The notes: generated by a model not told the origin, from the sequence alone. A DNA stretch of 64,000 nt from Typha latifolia (GCA_019914945.1 CM034105.1:3906001-3970000); one strand, 5' to 3'; shown: positions 13,430-25,185, numbered from the stretch's first letter. Numbers and translations are program-made.

Positions 13430-15199
13430 TGGAGAAAAAAAGAAGTAGAACAAAGAACAGCAGTGTGGCGCTCTTCACCATTTTTCTGATAGTAAGAGGT
13501 GAAGGTCGAAGTTGGAAACCATCAAATTTGTTGGAAAAGCCTCAATTTAGTATTGGATGTAATATATATATATATATATATATATTCTTTTGCTTGTTCA
13601 AAGGATTGTGTTTGACTTTTTGCAGTGGGACTGTAACTATGGACCCTGATTCTGTTTGTGAATAATGCTATTCGCTTCTTTTCTATTATCAATATCTCAA
13701 AACATTGTGAGGATGTTGAGTTTGGGCAACTTGTTTTGTAGCTAGCTAGTAGCAAGGCACATAGATTCAATTTGGTTATGGTGTAGTCTTGCTTCCCTTT
13801 TTTGTAGACTAAACTTTGGCTATGGATATCAAATAAAAATTAGAGAAAAAAAATATGAGTAATTTAGATATTTTATAAATTATTCCGTGTATTATAATAG
13901 AATATTTTTTTACTAGCACCGTTCTGTTTAGTTACTATTAGATTAAATTAACTCAGTATATTAAATAAAAAATAAGAGATCAAATTATAAAATCTAATTA
14001 TAAAACAGATAAAATATAAATTTTAATTTGTAAAAGTTACTAAACAAAATAGAGAAGAGATGGAAGAATAATTATTAATATTAGAATTCACTCTTAGTAT
14101 TCTAATATAATACTCTTCGATTGATACTCTTCCATTTAAACCAATTAAATTATGTGAGGGCATTAGATGGAAATTATATTAAAAAAAAAGTAAGTGTGTT
14201 AGCTTACAAAAATCCTTAAAAGACTGGTCTTAAATAAAAATTGATGAAATTGTAGGGTGCTATTTGAAAAACTTTCTGTGACATAGCATTAGCTAGATCC
14301 CTCTAGATTCTTCTCGGCGAGGATTTATTATTGGATACCTTTACGAACCCCATCAAAACTATGTGTGGATGTATACATTACGTGCAGGTAAGGAGAACCG
14401 TGTCTTTTTATTTTTTATTAATTATTCATCAATCATGCCGTTCTTGTGAGTTAGAATAATAGCATTCACATAACAATGATTCAATCGTTATGGATCTTAG
14501 GATTCCCCCATCCCATAATGAGTATCTTTTCTAGACAATGTCTTCATTCATACATTATCTCTTTAAAAAATGACTTTATAACCACACAAAAAATATGGTC
14601 CCGAGTGCTGTAGGAGGGAGACTCAGCATCTCTTGTCCTAGTTTGTTTGAGGAGGAAGATGATGAATAAATTAGGTAGGGCCGGGCAGAACAACAATTTA
14701 AGTTGGGTATGACAAGAAGCGACGAGCTTGACGGCAAGTTTGACAACAGAGTAGTAAAGAGCAAAGCAATTGAGATAATAGTGCTGGCTTCTCAAAGTAG
14801 TTCTAGGAGTGCTATGGAGCACCACTCCTATTATGTGCCGGTACACCGTCCCATCATTAGTTACTTTTATTATTTCATAATTTTTAAATTAATATTCTAT
14901 TATTTGAATGGAAAATGATTAGTTAAAGTAATCTAAATTGTAGTTAAGCGGTTGAATCTTATCCGCTTACGAACGAAAGCCATGACTCTTTGATGGATTT
15001 TTCATCGGTACTTATAATTATTCTATATAGATATATATATATATATATCAAATAGGATTAGCTTTTTTATATTTTTTTTGTCTAGACTAATTAATAACGT
15101 AAAGAAAATTCATGAATCTATGAAACCATGAGAACAACTTTACAGTAGTTATGGTCCATATATATATATATTAACAGGACATCAAATGAATCAAGCTAG
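13430..15199. other. CLC 3' UTR and convergent intergenic region
   Basis: Holds the CLC 3' untranslated region with an (AT)n tract at about 13562-13585 and possible poly(A) signal AATAAA near 13832, then AT-rich intergenic DNA that includes one copy of a dispersed AT-rich repeat (13845-14035). A low-complexity stretch near 14540-14880 has no recognisable coding content. Confidence 0.6.
13845..14035. repeat. Dispersed AT-rich repeat, copy 1
   Basis: Shares ordered blocks with 35735-35930 in the same orientation: TTTATAAATTATT, then TATTATAATA, then TAAATTAACTC, then TCAAATTATAAAATC-like sequence. A diverged, non-coding repeat family; ends and class not determined. Confidence 0.5.
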
Positions 15200-16243
15200 T
15201 TAGCAATCCGACAAGTAGCAGGAGAATGGAAACAGCCAAATCTGAATAAGATGAGCCTTATCCTTGATCTCCGTGCCAAACTCCCAGGACTCTTCAATCC
15301 TCTTCTTCTTTAAATCATAGGAGACCAGCCTCCCTGGCATCCAAAAGTATAAAACCTCTCTCTCAGGATGGAATGCCAATAAATTAATTTGGCTCCTTCT
15401 TTCCACTACCTCTTGCACTCGAATGCTGTCCTTCAAGACCCAGTTGGATTCGTCCAAATCTGTCACCATCCAAACTTTCACTTCCTCGCCTTCGTTGTGC
15501 GAGTAGTGTAGTCGGCCGCCGGAATGCCCGATGCGGCCGTCGCGCCTCGTCGGCTCCGGCAACTCGATCTTTCTGCAATGCATCTTGTGGAGATTTATCC
15601 CAACTATATGGTTCGGATAGGCAAGAACGTAGAGAACTCCGTGGAAGTAGTGCATGGTGGCTGACATGGCATCGGTGTCGATCCCCCACTGGAGCTCGTG
15701 CTCGGTCCACTTGGCGGTTTCCGACGAGAACACCTCGATCTCGGCGCCGTGGGCTCGCCACGCCGTGAAGCAGACCACCTTGTAATCCGGCGAGTCGCAG
15801 GGATCGAACGCGAGTACGGAGAGGTGGGTCTTCTTGAGGGGCTTCGGGAGAGCCACCCACCTCTTGACGTCGGGGTTTACGACGTAGAACGCCGTCGACG
15901 GCGAGGAGTAGGAGAGGAGCAACCCGTTGCAGCTGTCTATGATGGTGGACTTGTCATGGTAGGGGAAGAAGTCGAGATTGCATTCCTCGAGATGGTGATC
16001 ATCCGAGACGAACGCGTATCTCGGCGCGCCGTCCTGGTCGGAGCTGCCGCGGTAGAACACGGCCGACGTGACCAACGGAAGCCTGCGCCGGAAGTGGTCG
16101 TCGGAGATCATCCCATGCCATGATTTAGACACGCACTTGAACCTAAACAACGACTTCAAAGGAAGCCTTACCAGGATTTCTTCGAGCAAATCCTCACACA
16201 TGTTACTGCTAATCACTTCACCATTCGGATTATAAATCTCCAT
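15200..16243 (-). CDS. F-box protein with F-box-associated domain
   Basis: Intronless gene of 347 residues. Seen: an F-box at about residues 16-55 (EDLLEEILVRLPLKSLFRFK, then CVSKSWHGMI), followed by the plant F-box-associated pattern DSCNGLLLSY at 104-112 and VVNPDVKRWVALPKP at about 121-135, typical of the large family with a beta-propeller-like substrate-recognition region. Such proteins join SKP1-cullin-F-box ubiquitin ligases and select targets for degradation; the target here cannot be told. The Met at 16243 is the first in frame, and a TATA box lies about 190 bp upstream on the same strand, leaving a leader of about 160 nt. Exon GC is much higher than the flanks. No break is seen and the stop is at 15200-15202. 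Confidence 0.9.
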   Translation of the reverse strand: MEIYNPNGEVISSNMCEDLLEEILVRLPLKSLFRFKCVSKSWHGMISDDHFRRRLPLVTSAVFYRGSSDQDGAPRYAFVSDDHHLEECNLDFFPYHDKSTIIDSCNGLLLSYSSPSTAFYVVNPDVKRWVALPKPLKKTHLSVLAFDPCDSPDYKVVCFTAWRAHGAEIEVFSSETAKWTEHELQWGIDTDAMSATMHYFHGVLYVLAYPNHIVGINLHKMHCRKIELPEPTRRDGRIGHSGGRLHYSHNEGEEVKVWMVTDLDESNWVLKDSIRVQEVVERRSQINLLAFHPEREVLYFWMPGRLVSYDLKKKRIEESWEFGTEIKDKAHLIQIWLFPFSCYLSDC

Positions 16244-16428
16244 TAAGTAATTAAAAAAGAATCTACCAAAGAGATTGTAGCAACAGTACCTAAAATTAAT
16301 TTTATGTCACCCAATGAACTAAATGGACAAAAGACGGAGGAATTGTAATTAACTATGGATCGATGTAGAACTTAGCTTAGAAAATTGACAAGAAGAGGTT
16401 GAGTAGGAGAGCTTTAGAAGACGAGGGA

Positions 16429-16436
16429 TATTTATA
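16429..16436 (-). promoter_or_regulatory. TATA box of the F-box gene
   Basis: Minus-strand CTATAAATATCC, a near-perfect plant TATA box. It predicts a transcription start near 16400 and a leader of about 160 nt before the start codon at 16243. Confidence 0.7.
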
Positions 16437-16817
16437 GTGATCTCAAATGGCTTTGGCTTCCACGCATAACCATTGCTGATGGGAAACCCGGAAGCGTGAA
16501 AGCTAAGCGCACCGAAAGGTCTGCATAGTGCACACTGCACTTCTCTCATAAGGTGGAGTTCTAATAAAATCCAATGCAAAATATATATATATACATTACA
16601 TGATATTCATATTTTTAGGAGAATTTTTAAAAAATATAACCCCATATTTTGCTTTTATTATGAGAGATAATTACACTCAAACTCAAAAACTATTATCAAT
16701 TTTCACATAGACTCTTCATCATAGAAGATCGACCCTAGTGGAATTTTCCAACAATCACTTTCTTTCTTTTTTTTCTACAAAATTTTTTGCATATAACACC
16801 TCAATTTTTTTAATAAA

Positions 16818-17149
16818 ATTATGGTTTACACCCTATATTTTTATTATTTATAAATCAAGCCCTATGATTTAGCAAATATGTGCCAAAAATATCTTGCAAT
16901 TAGATCAGTTAGTTAAACTTAACCAAATCTCTGAGTTAAGTTAACTAAACTAATAAAATTACAAAAATATCCTCAACCAAGTCATACTAAAGATATTTTA
17001 GTTATTTTAAAAATAAAATATCTCTATTTAACGGATATTCTGACTGTGTTAATTCAAATCTAATCTAGAATATTTTTTACACATATTCGCTAAATCAGAT
17101 AATTCGATTTGTAAATAGTAAAAATATAGACCGTAAATTATAATTATGT
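16818..17149. mobile_element. MITE with about 80-bp terminal inverted repeats
   Basis: The left end, AATTATGGTTTACACCCTAT and onward, matches the reverse complement of the right end over about 80 bp; shared blocks include CTATATTTTTA, ATTTA(C/T)AAATC, GATTTAGC and AATATGTG. There is no coding content. The target duplication could not be fixed, so the boundaries may be off by tens of bases and the superfamily is open. Confidence 0.7.
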
Positions 17150-18592
17150 TATAAAGCAGAATATTATATATAAATTTTTTTTATAAGAGAGAATGTGGGC
17201 CAGGAAGACCTCAATCAGAATTTCATTAGGAAAATTGAAAATAATATATTACATAAGATTTTAAAAGAGAATTAAAAGGTACAACATAAGTTTAATTTAC
17301 ACTTAGAAGAGTGTATATATATATATAGCACACTCCGTTTCCCTAAAGTCTTTCAGTCAAATGATAAATTCATTAGGAGTAGAAGCCTCCATTTTATTTT
17401 ATTTTTAAAAATATTTCTCTCTTTCCATATCAGCCACCAAGTCCTATAAAAAATAAAAAAATAATAATAATAATAACTAATTCCAAGCCGGTCTAACCTT
17501 AGAATTTAACATGAGTAATCCATGGGAGAAACAGGGAAAAACTGAATTCCAACTGCAAGAGAGAAAGAATTAACGACTTTTTCCAACTTCTTATGAGAAG
17601 CAAGCCAGAGAAAGTGCTTAACCTTAGAAAGAAGTTGACTTTCCAAATTGGCTTACCAAAATGTGTCTCAATTCCATCAATAATTAAAGAGGGTCAAAAT
17701 TTCGTTAGAAATAAATGAAATAGTTTATGTGAAAATGAGCAATAATTTAAAGAGAGCAGTATATATAATTAACATTCACTCATATTATTATAAACATCTT
17801 ATTATAGGTACTTATCATTCTGACTCCTCCTGTATTTTGCTTTTCACTGCATCAAAAAAAAAACCTTGAATTGAGTTCAAAATGACAACCAACAATTGAT
17901 AGAATAGAGAATACTTTATTAATTTAAATATTAAAAACATTAAGATATCTTAACTCACACAGGGATATCACAGTCATTATTTCTTTTGGAGCAAGTTAAC
18001 TAATCACTTCACTTGCCAGTTAAGTAGGAATGCAGATAAGAGGGGATTTAGACGTGCTTACATTTATTATATATAGATTACTTATAGCAAGTTAATCCAA
18101 TTGGATACAGTTTGCAAGTTTTGTAATTAGCTGGATGCCCATCTCCTTTCTTAATCCAAGAAAACTAAATGCAATTAATGTATCGATGTTGTCTTCTTCT
18201 TTCAACTGCTTCTAAATGCAGCAACTTCGGGTTTCTTGACGTCTAACCTTTATCCACAAATCTTGCGTTATCCCTGCGATTTGTCTGTCTTTTTGATTTG
18301 GCTTTGAAAAATAATCCAGTAAAATAAGGGGAAAATATAAATAATAAATTATATTATAAATGAATCTCTCCCTGTTTTTTTCTAATTTGTCCACTCCAAA
18401 TTAAGTTCTGTTTAACTTATGAAGCACTTAACTGGATGAAATAAAAGGTCAAAATTTTCCTCTAATATAACGTTTAAGATTAGACGACAGTAATTTGGGT
18501 TCATTGATTCGTAGGTTAGGTGTTTAAAGATTTAAATGCAATTTTAGCGTCTTGAGGATTTAATTTAATTTATTTTATTCTATTAATTAAGT

Positions 18593-18870
18593 TTAGGGGG
18601 TATAAAAAAGCTGAGCTCTAGCTCGCTCACCTCTAATTTAATTTCAATCCTAGTTTGTGATTTAAGCTTGGCTTTAAATCGAGCAGAGAGGTAGCCTAAC
18701 TACCAAGTCTTAAAAGGAGCCAAGTATTATTCAAACTTCCTCAAAAACTACTTAATATATATATATAATATTAATAAATATTATATTTGAGCCGAATCTA
18801 TGGAGCTTAGCCTAAGCAGGCTAGCTCTGATTCAGACTCAATTCGAAATTCAAATTGAGCCCAATAAAAT
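18593..18870. mobile_element. Degraded hAT-like fragment
   Basis: Begins TAGGGGGTATAAAAAAGCTG followed by AGCTCTAGCTCGCTCAC and continues with GAGC/GCTC motifs (GAGCCGAATC, GCAGGCTAGCTCTGA, TTGAGCCC). This is like the ends of the complete hAT element at 24518-25177, but a right terminus and target duplication are not visible. Confidence 0.4.
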
Positions 18871-19170
18871 AAAGGTTTTTGTTTTTTATTTGATCGCTTT
18901 GATTTGAAAAATATTTTCTAGAGCGGTTTCCAAAATTTCAGATAAAAAAACTGAAATAGTTATCGATATTAGAGCAGACTGTAGATTAGAAGACAGGAAA
19001 AGACTTGGGAAATTTTAAAAATGCGCATTGTATCTAATGATAAAGCATCCCCTGCTCTTCATCATGCATCGTTATTATCCAGGAAAAGCTTTAGCTCAAA
19101 ACTTCAAAAACTCGTGCCACAAAAATATATATCTAGCCGCAACTATATGGGAATAGAGATACATGAGCTA

Positions 19171-22100
19171 TTATATCACTAAAATGGAAGAAATAATGCT
19201 GCTGCTTAGCAACAGCAGGAGCCAAGCAGAATTTCTCCTACAAAAATTTTCAGAAGTCTCTAATCTACAAATGCTTAATACCATACCAATGAACAACTTG
19301 GCAATCGCTAGACATCCAAAGATAAAGCTTAGAAATATCACCGCAAGACTCTTGTTCTCCATGTCAATCTGATGGTGGCGAACAGTTTCAACTTGTAATC
19401 TGCATTTAGGTTGTAGCATTGCTGTCAATATGTCTTGGATAGTATGAGGCCAAGCACAATAAACACTTGGTTGACTCAATTGTCATTTTAAATCACGTCG
19501 ATAACAATAACAAAGCCTTTAGTTACTAGGCACACGGAAAGGACTTGATATTAATTCCTAGAATATATAAAAAGACACTGCTCTAGCATTAAGAGAGATC
19601 CATCTTCTTAGTAGTCTTGCTTCTGCCTTTAAATGGAACGATGAGAATTAATGAATTTATGGGTGAACTGTTTTCTCCCTATCATCATGGATTTACATTT
19701 TATTTTTATTTAAGGGCAGGTATTCATTTCAAAGGGAAGGTAAATATGCAAAACAATAATTATAAATAATTGAATGAAGAAAGGACAAGTCAAACCTGAG
19801 AATCGCATTATCTCTCATTAGGTGATCCAATTGTGAGGAAACTAGTAATTTCCATGAGAGGATATCTCCGATCTCATTTGCCTAACATCAAGAAATGCAG
19901 GATGAGCAAAAGGAAAGCTAATATTTAAGCAAATCAGCATAAGAACTGACAAAAAATAAACATACAAAGGTATCTTTGCTGATTTGAAGATTCTCTATTT
20001 CTCGTTGGATTTTCTTCAACAATATATCCTTATTGGCAATGTCACCATCAAAGTCTTGGAAAATCTGTCCGTATCTGATGTTCAGTTCTTCAAGGTACCT
20101 CTCCAAAACAGCAAAGTTCAAATCAAGGGATTGAACCTTTTGCATTAGTACCTTGAGAACAGTATCTCCAGGTATTCTTCCTAGTTGTAGTGGCCTCATC
20201 TCTACAATTGGATCAAGAACTTCTTTTCTCAGTGAATCTCGTTTTGTCTTGAAATCTTCCTTCTCTGCTTCATAACCAGTTCCTTCCAAAAGTTCCTGAA
20301 AGGAATCATTTTGTTCTATAGTTTCTTGTGATGGCATCTGCTCAGCAATCTGTTCATCAAGTTCTGATTGTTTATTCTCAATTGAGATTAGATCCTCCAG
20401 CATCCTCTCAACTGCATCCACTCCATATACTTCGACTACGCTCAGAGTACAGTAGAACTCTGAACCATAATGGCTCAGCAAATTAAGTTTCAGATACCTT
20501 GCCCACTTTGGCTCTGGAAGAGAGAAGCGCTGTGCATGCTTCACGTTTGCAGCAGTGAAGTTCCCAATTTTGTCCCAGTAGTCTGTAGGATACACTAAAC
20601 TGCTCAACAGCTCAAAATCTTTTAAATTAGATGAATAATGCTCAAAGTTTGCAACCTCAATGGTATCCACCAAAGTTTCTTCTGAAAGCTCTATGACAAC
20701 AAATTTTCCCTCGGCTGAGCATGGATTTCTGAGATACTTGTCCTGATTCTTCTCCAAGATATTGGAAGCACCCTTAGCTTCCTTGTTGAAAGACAAGAGC
20801 TTTGCACCTTTAGAAGCAGAGGCATAATTATATTCCTTTCCACCAGGCTCCAAATGGTGTATCACAATACCTGTTTGGCTTGCAATCGCCTTCCCTCTTG
20901 CAGCGATTGCTTTGCTTTTGAACTCGTCAAGTCCAGGAGCAATCCTGGACAACCGATCACTCCTTATAGCTCCGTCCTTATCTGTCTTGTTTCCTGGATC
21001 AGTATCTATCTCAGGTACATGTCCATTCCCAGCTTCTGAAAGATTATATTTTTCCCCATTAGCTCCTGAGTTATCATTTGTCTCTTCATCCAAAGTCAGG
21101 GTGCTCTCAGCATAGTGATTGAAACTGGTATCTGATACTGCCATAGTATCTTCAGAATCTGATTGTTTATCTTGACTGGGAGAACCTTCATGCCATGTAG
21201 ATTCAGTAACAGCAGAACCTTGTCCATCTAAATATAAAATAAATTACTCAATAAGTACAAGAGAAATGGAGGAAATTTTAACAGAAAAAAATGTCAGCAT
21301 GGCCCTCTTCTTCTATTCATCTTCTTCAGATTCTTTTTGCCAAAAGTTCAAGAGAATCGGTAAGGAAACATGTATGAGAAAATGTTATAGGAAAAAAGTG
21401 TAAATTCACATGAAATTTAATGTGTCTGACAATTCGAAAACATCAATTCCGACCAATTTATCTCAAGTATCAGAATAGAACTAAAGTATAAGGGATAATT
21501 CAACTAAGATACTCTAAACTATTGCTCATTTTCATGTGCACTCTTTTATCTTCTTTTTTTTTTTTTTTTGGTATACATTAACCCCCTAAACTATAAGAAA
21601 ATTCCTCACCCCCATAACAATGTTAATAAAAAAAATTGTCTATTTTTAACTTTTCTCTCTTTCTTTCCTCTTAAAGAGTAAAAATAGTTCCTATGGAGTC
21701 TAAAATTAATCATGTGACACTCACATGTCATTTTTTAACAGAAATAAAAGTAATGGATAACTAATTGAAGCGGCATTTGAAAGGATTTTGATAGTTACGG
21801 GTGTCATGTCAATGTATCTCAAAAGAAAAAAGACAAAGGGGTCTATGTGAAATAGGCAATAGTTTGAAAGGTCCCAGTGAAATTATCCCAAAGTATAATG
21901 GCAAAAGTATTATAGGGTAATACTAAATTCCCCTACGTATATGCATCATATTGTGATCAAAAGAGTCATATTTACTTATCAGAACATCAAGAACAGTAGC
22001 TGCAAATATCACGCTTGCCACAACTGCCAAGTTAGAATTTAAATTCCATTAAGGTAACAAATTTTCAAAAGGGTAAATTTGGTCAATGAAATGGCCAGCA

Positions 22101-22443
22101 CTGAAAGGAGAAGGCATTATAAAAGGAGCTTCAAAATATTTGCAGCAAAACAGGAAAATGTATGCAAACAACTTCATCAACAACCTCTCTAGTCTCCATA
22201 GTCAATCACGGAAACAGATATCCAAAGAGATAAAAAGAAAGGGCAAAAAAAACAAAAAATCCATGAAGGAGCTTTACCTCTATAGCCATTTCCATGACTG
22301 ATGAAAGAATTGAGGAAGAAGATCAGAACCCATGAAGCAATTACCAGAGAAAGAGACACCTTATAAAAGCTCTTCCTTCCTGTAATGCTGCTATTTTCCG
22401 ATGCAATTCTTCTCTGCAGAAGAGCTCTACGCGACCTCTGCAT
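19171..22443 (-). CDS. Mid-SUN domain protein (SUN3/SUN4 type)
   Basis: Membrane protein of the nuclear envelope/ER with the SUN domain in the middle of the chain; plant mid-SUN proteins pair with KASH-type partners and act in nuclear shape and ER functions. Four coding exons on the minus strand: 22443-22278, 21227-19966, 19881-19796, 19399-19171; 580 residues, close to the family size. Seen: an N-terminal membrane segment at about residues 29-47 after an Arg-rich start; an acidic linker; the SUN domain at about 188-326 ([53 protein letters not shown]); a coiled coil at about 420-510; and two C-terminal membrane segments ([36 protein letters not shown]). The third exon is only 86 nt and was found from its splice sites; it joins in phase with [10 protein letters not shown]. 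Intron 1 carries a MITE. A non-coding leader exon lies upstream. Confidence 0.9.
21492..21889. mobile_element. Mutator-like MITE with 9-bp target duplication
   Basis: A 398-bp element in SUN intron 1. The left end starts GGGATAATTCAACT and the right end finishes AGTGAAATTATCCC, its imperfect inverse. The inverted similarity continues inward through AAACTATTGC...ATTT. It is flanked on both sides by the same 9 bp, AAAGTATAA (21483-21491 and 21890-21898). A 9-bp duplication with long inverted ends is the signature of MULE-derived elements. No transposase is present. Confidence 0.85.
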
Positions 22444-23131
22444 TGCTCATCAATCCAATTCAGCTCTGCTAACCAGGAAACATAAGTTAATTATCATAAG
22501 AGTGAAAAGAAATAAAGTAAAACAAGATTACAACTTTAAGGACAATATTGTGTACAATATTTGAGAACAGAAAAGCAAAAAAATTTAGAAGAAAAGAAGT
22601 GAAACCATTTCTTTCTATTGTGTAAATGATGCCCTGATCTGAAATTATATGAGGAAATGCGTGTGAAGATCACAATGCCACAAGCAATTCAGGTGCAGAT
22701 AGGAAACCCTCTTTCTCGCATATTAATCGATACAGATTAAGATGGAATTTTGAGGTGTTGAGTAAAGCTATGAGAAAGGTATAGAATAACTTTATTCTCA
22801 ACCTTTTCAACTCCATTCAATTCTCTTATTTCCCCTAGAAATCCATTTCTTCATCATCTACGTATAATCGATTTGATTATAAGAGGGGAAAAAATGGCTT
22901 CCTCCTGCTCACTGCGGGCTGCGGCCGAGCTCGACAAATAACAGAAGATCCCAACAATTGGCACCTAATCGGAATCTGGAACCAAACCAAAACTAAGTTC
23001 GAATCATATCCCAGAAAAATAAAAACTAGCATCTGAGGTCGAATCTAAGGTGGAATACAAGAAGCACACGAAAAGAATAGAGATAGAAATAAAGAAGCAA
23101 ACAGATCTGCAGATAGATCGGTTCCCCTCAC

Positions 23132-23215
23132 CTGGTAAGATCTAAGGATCGTCTTCAATTTCGATCGAGATTTTTGAAATCGATGCGTTTCCATTTGAGA
23201 GATAGAAAGGAGAGG
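23132..23215 (-). other. Putative 5' UTR exon of the SUN gene
   Basis: Minus-strand sequence ending in donor ACCAG|GTGAGG at 23132/23131. A matching acceptor, GGTTAGCAG, sits just upstream of the coding start near 22466, so a leader intron of about 660 bp is likely. A weak TATA-like GATAAATAAG lies at 23229-23238. The 5' end is estimated. Confidence 0.5.
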
Positions 23216-23358
23216 AGTTCGTTCACCTCTTATTTATCATCGCCTTCTCTCATCTCTAGATTTTAGAAGGCTTTTGTGCATATGATTGCAGATTTCACGT
23301 TCACATGCCTCCCTTCTTCTAAACGGCTCTTTGGATTGTCCGTTTGCAGCTTTATTTG

Positions 23359-23388
<30 letters not shown>
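23359..23388 (+). repeat. Poly(A) homopolymer
   Basis: About 29 consecutive A residues upstream of the SUN gene. It could be a retroposed tail, but no retrosequence is recognisable before it. Confidence 0.9.
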
Positions 23389-23391
<3 letters not shown>

Positions 23392-24517
23392 GAGGTATGG
23401 AATCTCTCCGAAGATTTAATCGTTACTCTTAGACATGTATGTTGGGGTAAATATATTGTATTTATTCCTTGTATTTAGTCGAAATTTAAATGCCAAGTAT
23501 CTTAATCAATTTACGGAAGTCCAATTATTAGATTCTTTTTTATATCTCAAATGCATCAATAGAAGTAATTTCCCATCAAAACTATTCATTAAAATTCAGG
23601 TTGATTATAACTTGAAACGCAAATAGAAAAATAGGAGAAGGGGTGAATAAATCCCACACTGGCAAGAGATAAACTCAATAACATTAGAAGCATAGTATTA
23701 AGAATATAACAATCAAAATAAAGATTCATGCACAACAATGAGCAGAGAGACAAGGAAGTCATCCATCGGGCTAGTAACACTATAGAAAGAATATATAGTA
23801 GAAGACTCGACAGACCCAAATATCTTTAACAAAGTCGATCATGGCAAAAATACAAACATAAAAGGATCAGAGTCCAGTGGCTATTAGGAGACCATACAAA
23901 AGACTAAACAACATTCACCTTGAAAAACATCACAACAAAGTTTGTAAACTGGCAAAAAGGGTGGAGGGGATGCCATGACAATGACAACTACTAATGCGGT
24001 GAGACTAGTATTATATGAGGTTAGAGATGCGATGGGTTTGATAGGCAATGGGAGAAGGAGTGGCAAGGAGGGACGTGATGGCGTGCGACGAGGAGGACAA
24101 TGACGACGATGAAGTAAAGGAAGGGATTAGAGGAGACGAAGTTCAAGAAGAGGTCATAGAGTATGGTAGAGAGGAAGACTGGTTGTTCACAAGATGAAAG
24201 GTGAGAGAGATTGGAGAAGAGAAGGATGTGGAGAGGACGGTGGTATATAGGTAGTTTGCCTATGTCATCTCCAAGTCGGTGGTTTTTGATGAACCGCGAC
24301 CGTGATTTGGGTCCAAAACTAAGACTTGTCATTTGGAGCAATGACATAGTCGATCAAGGAAGAGAGGGAGACAGACAACGGAGTGCAGAGAAAAGTAAAG
24401 AGGAGAAGAAAAGATATCTTCGTCTCGAGAAAAAGGAGAAAAAAAATATACCAGGAAGGAAAAATGAAATGAGAGCCCGGGCAGAAAATTGAAATCTTAG
24501 CATAGCTGATTTGCTAG
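23389..24517. other. Intergenic region between divergent SUN and RBM7-like genes
   Basis: No recognisable gene. Frames at 23884-24492 are purine- or pyrimidine-skewed low-complexity sequence without family similarity. Confidence 0.5.
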
Positions 24518-25177
24518 TAGGTGTCACAATAAATAAGCCGCTCGGGCTCAGCTTGATTAAAGCTCAAGCACGAGCCTAAATTTTAGGTTTGAAATTTATT
24601 TCAAGTCAAGCCTGAGTTTGAGCTTGAGTTAGCTCGCTCAGACTTGATATAAAACCCAAAGTGTAAATCTCTAAACCTTCCCTCAAATTCCCAAATCTCA
24701 ATTCTCACAATTGCTCTCGTCAAATAGCTAGTAAGCCTCCTTCGGTCATCCTCCTCCGTCTATCTCCTTCGATCCTCCTCTTCCTCCATCGTCGACAAAC
24801 TCGAGTCCTCCTCCTCTTTCTCCATTGTCGGCATGCTTGGCCTCTGGTCCTTCTCCTTCTCCACCGTTAGTAAGCTCGGCCTCCTCTGGTCCTCCTCCAA
24901 CTGTTGGCAAAGCATCCTTTGTTGGGACTCTTAATTTGATTAGCTTTTGTTATAATTACACGAGTTAAAATGTTAAACTTTAGCATAATAAAATATTAAA
25001 CTTCAGCATAATATGTTGTGACTCGGCTTAAATAAGACTTGATAGTAGGCTCATATCAGGCTCAAACTCAATTTGGCTCGACTCGAATTGAATTGAAGTA
25101 AGTTTGAGCATAGTTAGAAGGCTCGAAATTAATTTTGAGCCGAGCTTGAGCTTGAGCGAAGCTAGTATACACCCCTA
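24518..25177. mobile_element. Non-autonomous hAT element with perfect 8-bp target duplication
   Basis: A 660-bp element. The left end is TAGGTGTCACA and the right end, read inverted, is TAGGGGTGTATACTAGC; both run into GAGC/GCTC-rich subterminal sequence (GCTCGGGCTCAGC; GAGCCGAGCTTGAGC), as is usual for plant hAT elements. Both sides carry TTTGCTAG (24510-24517 and 25178-25185), a perfect 8-bp duplication diagnostic of hAT. The interior has no transposase; at about 24735-24915 it holds a degenerate pyrimidine-rich tandem repeat. Confidence 0.88.
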
Positions 25178-25185
25178 TTTGCTAG

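Larger units (their letters stand above)
16437..19170. other. Intergenic region with nested MITE-like repeats
   Basis: No gene recognised. It holds a long-TIR MITE at 16818-17149, terminal sequences related to the MITE of SUN intron 1 near 16666-16712 and 17718-17755, and a fragment at 18593-18870 rich in GAGCTC/GAGCC motifs resembling a degraded hAT element. The 3' untranslated region of the SUN gene would lie just below 19171. Confidence 0.6.

Noticed and set aside
15384..15860. Second minus-strand frame inside the F-box gene
   Set aside because: Out-of-frame shadow of a GC-rich exon; Arg/Gly/Ala-rich with no domain.
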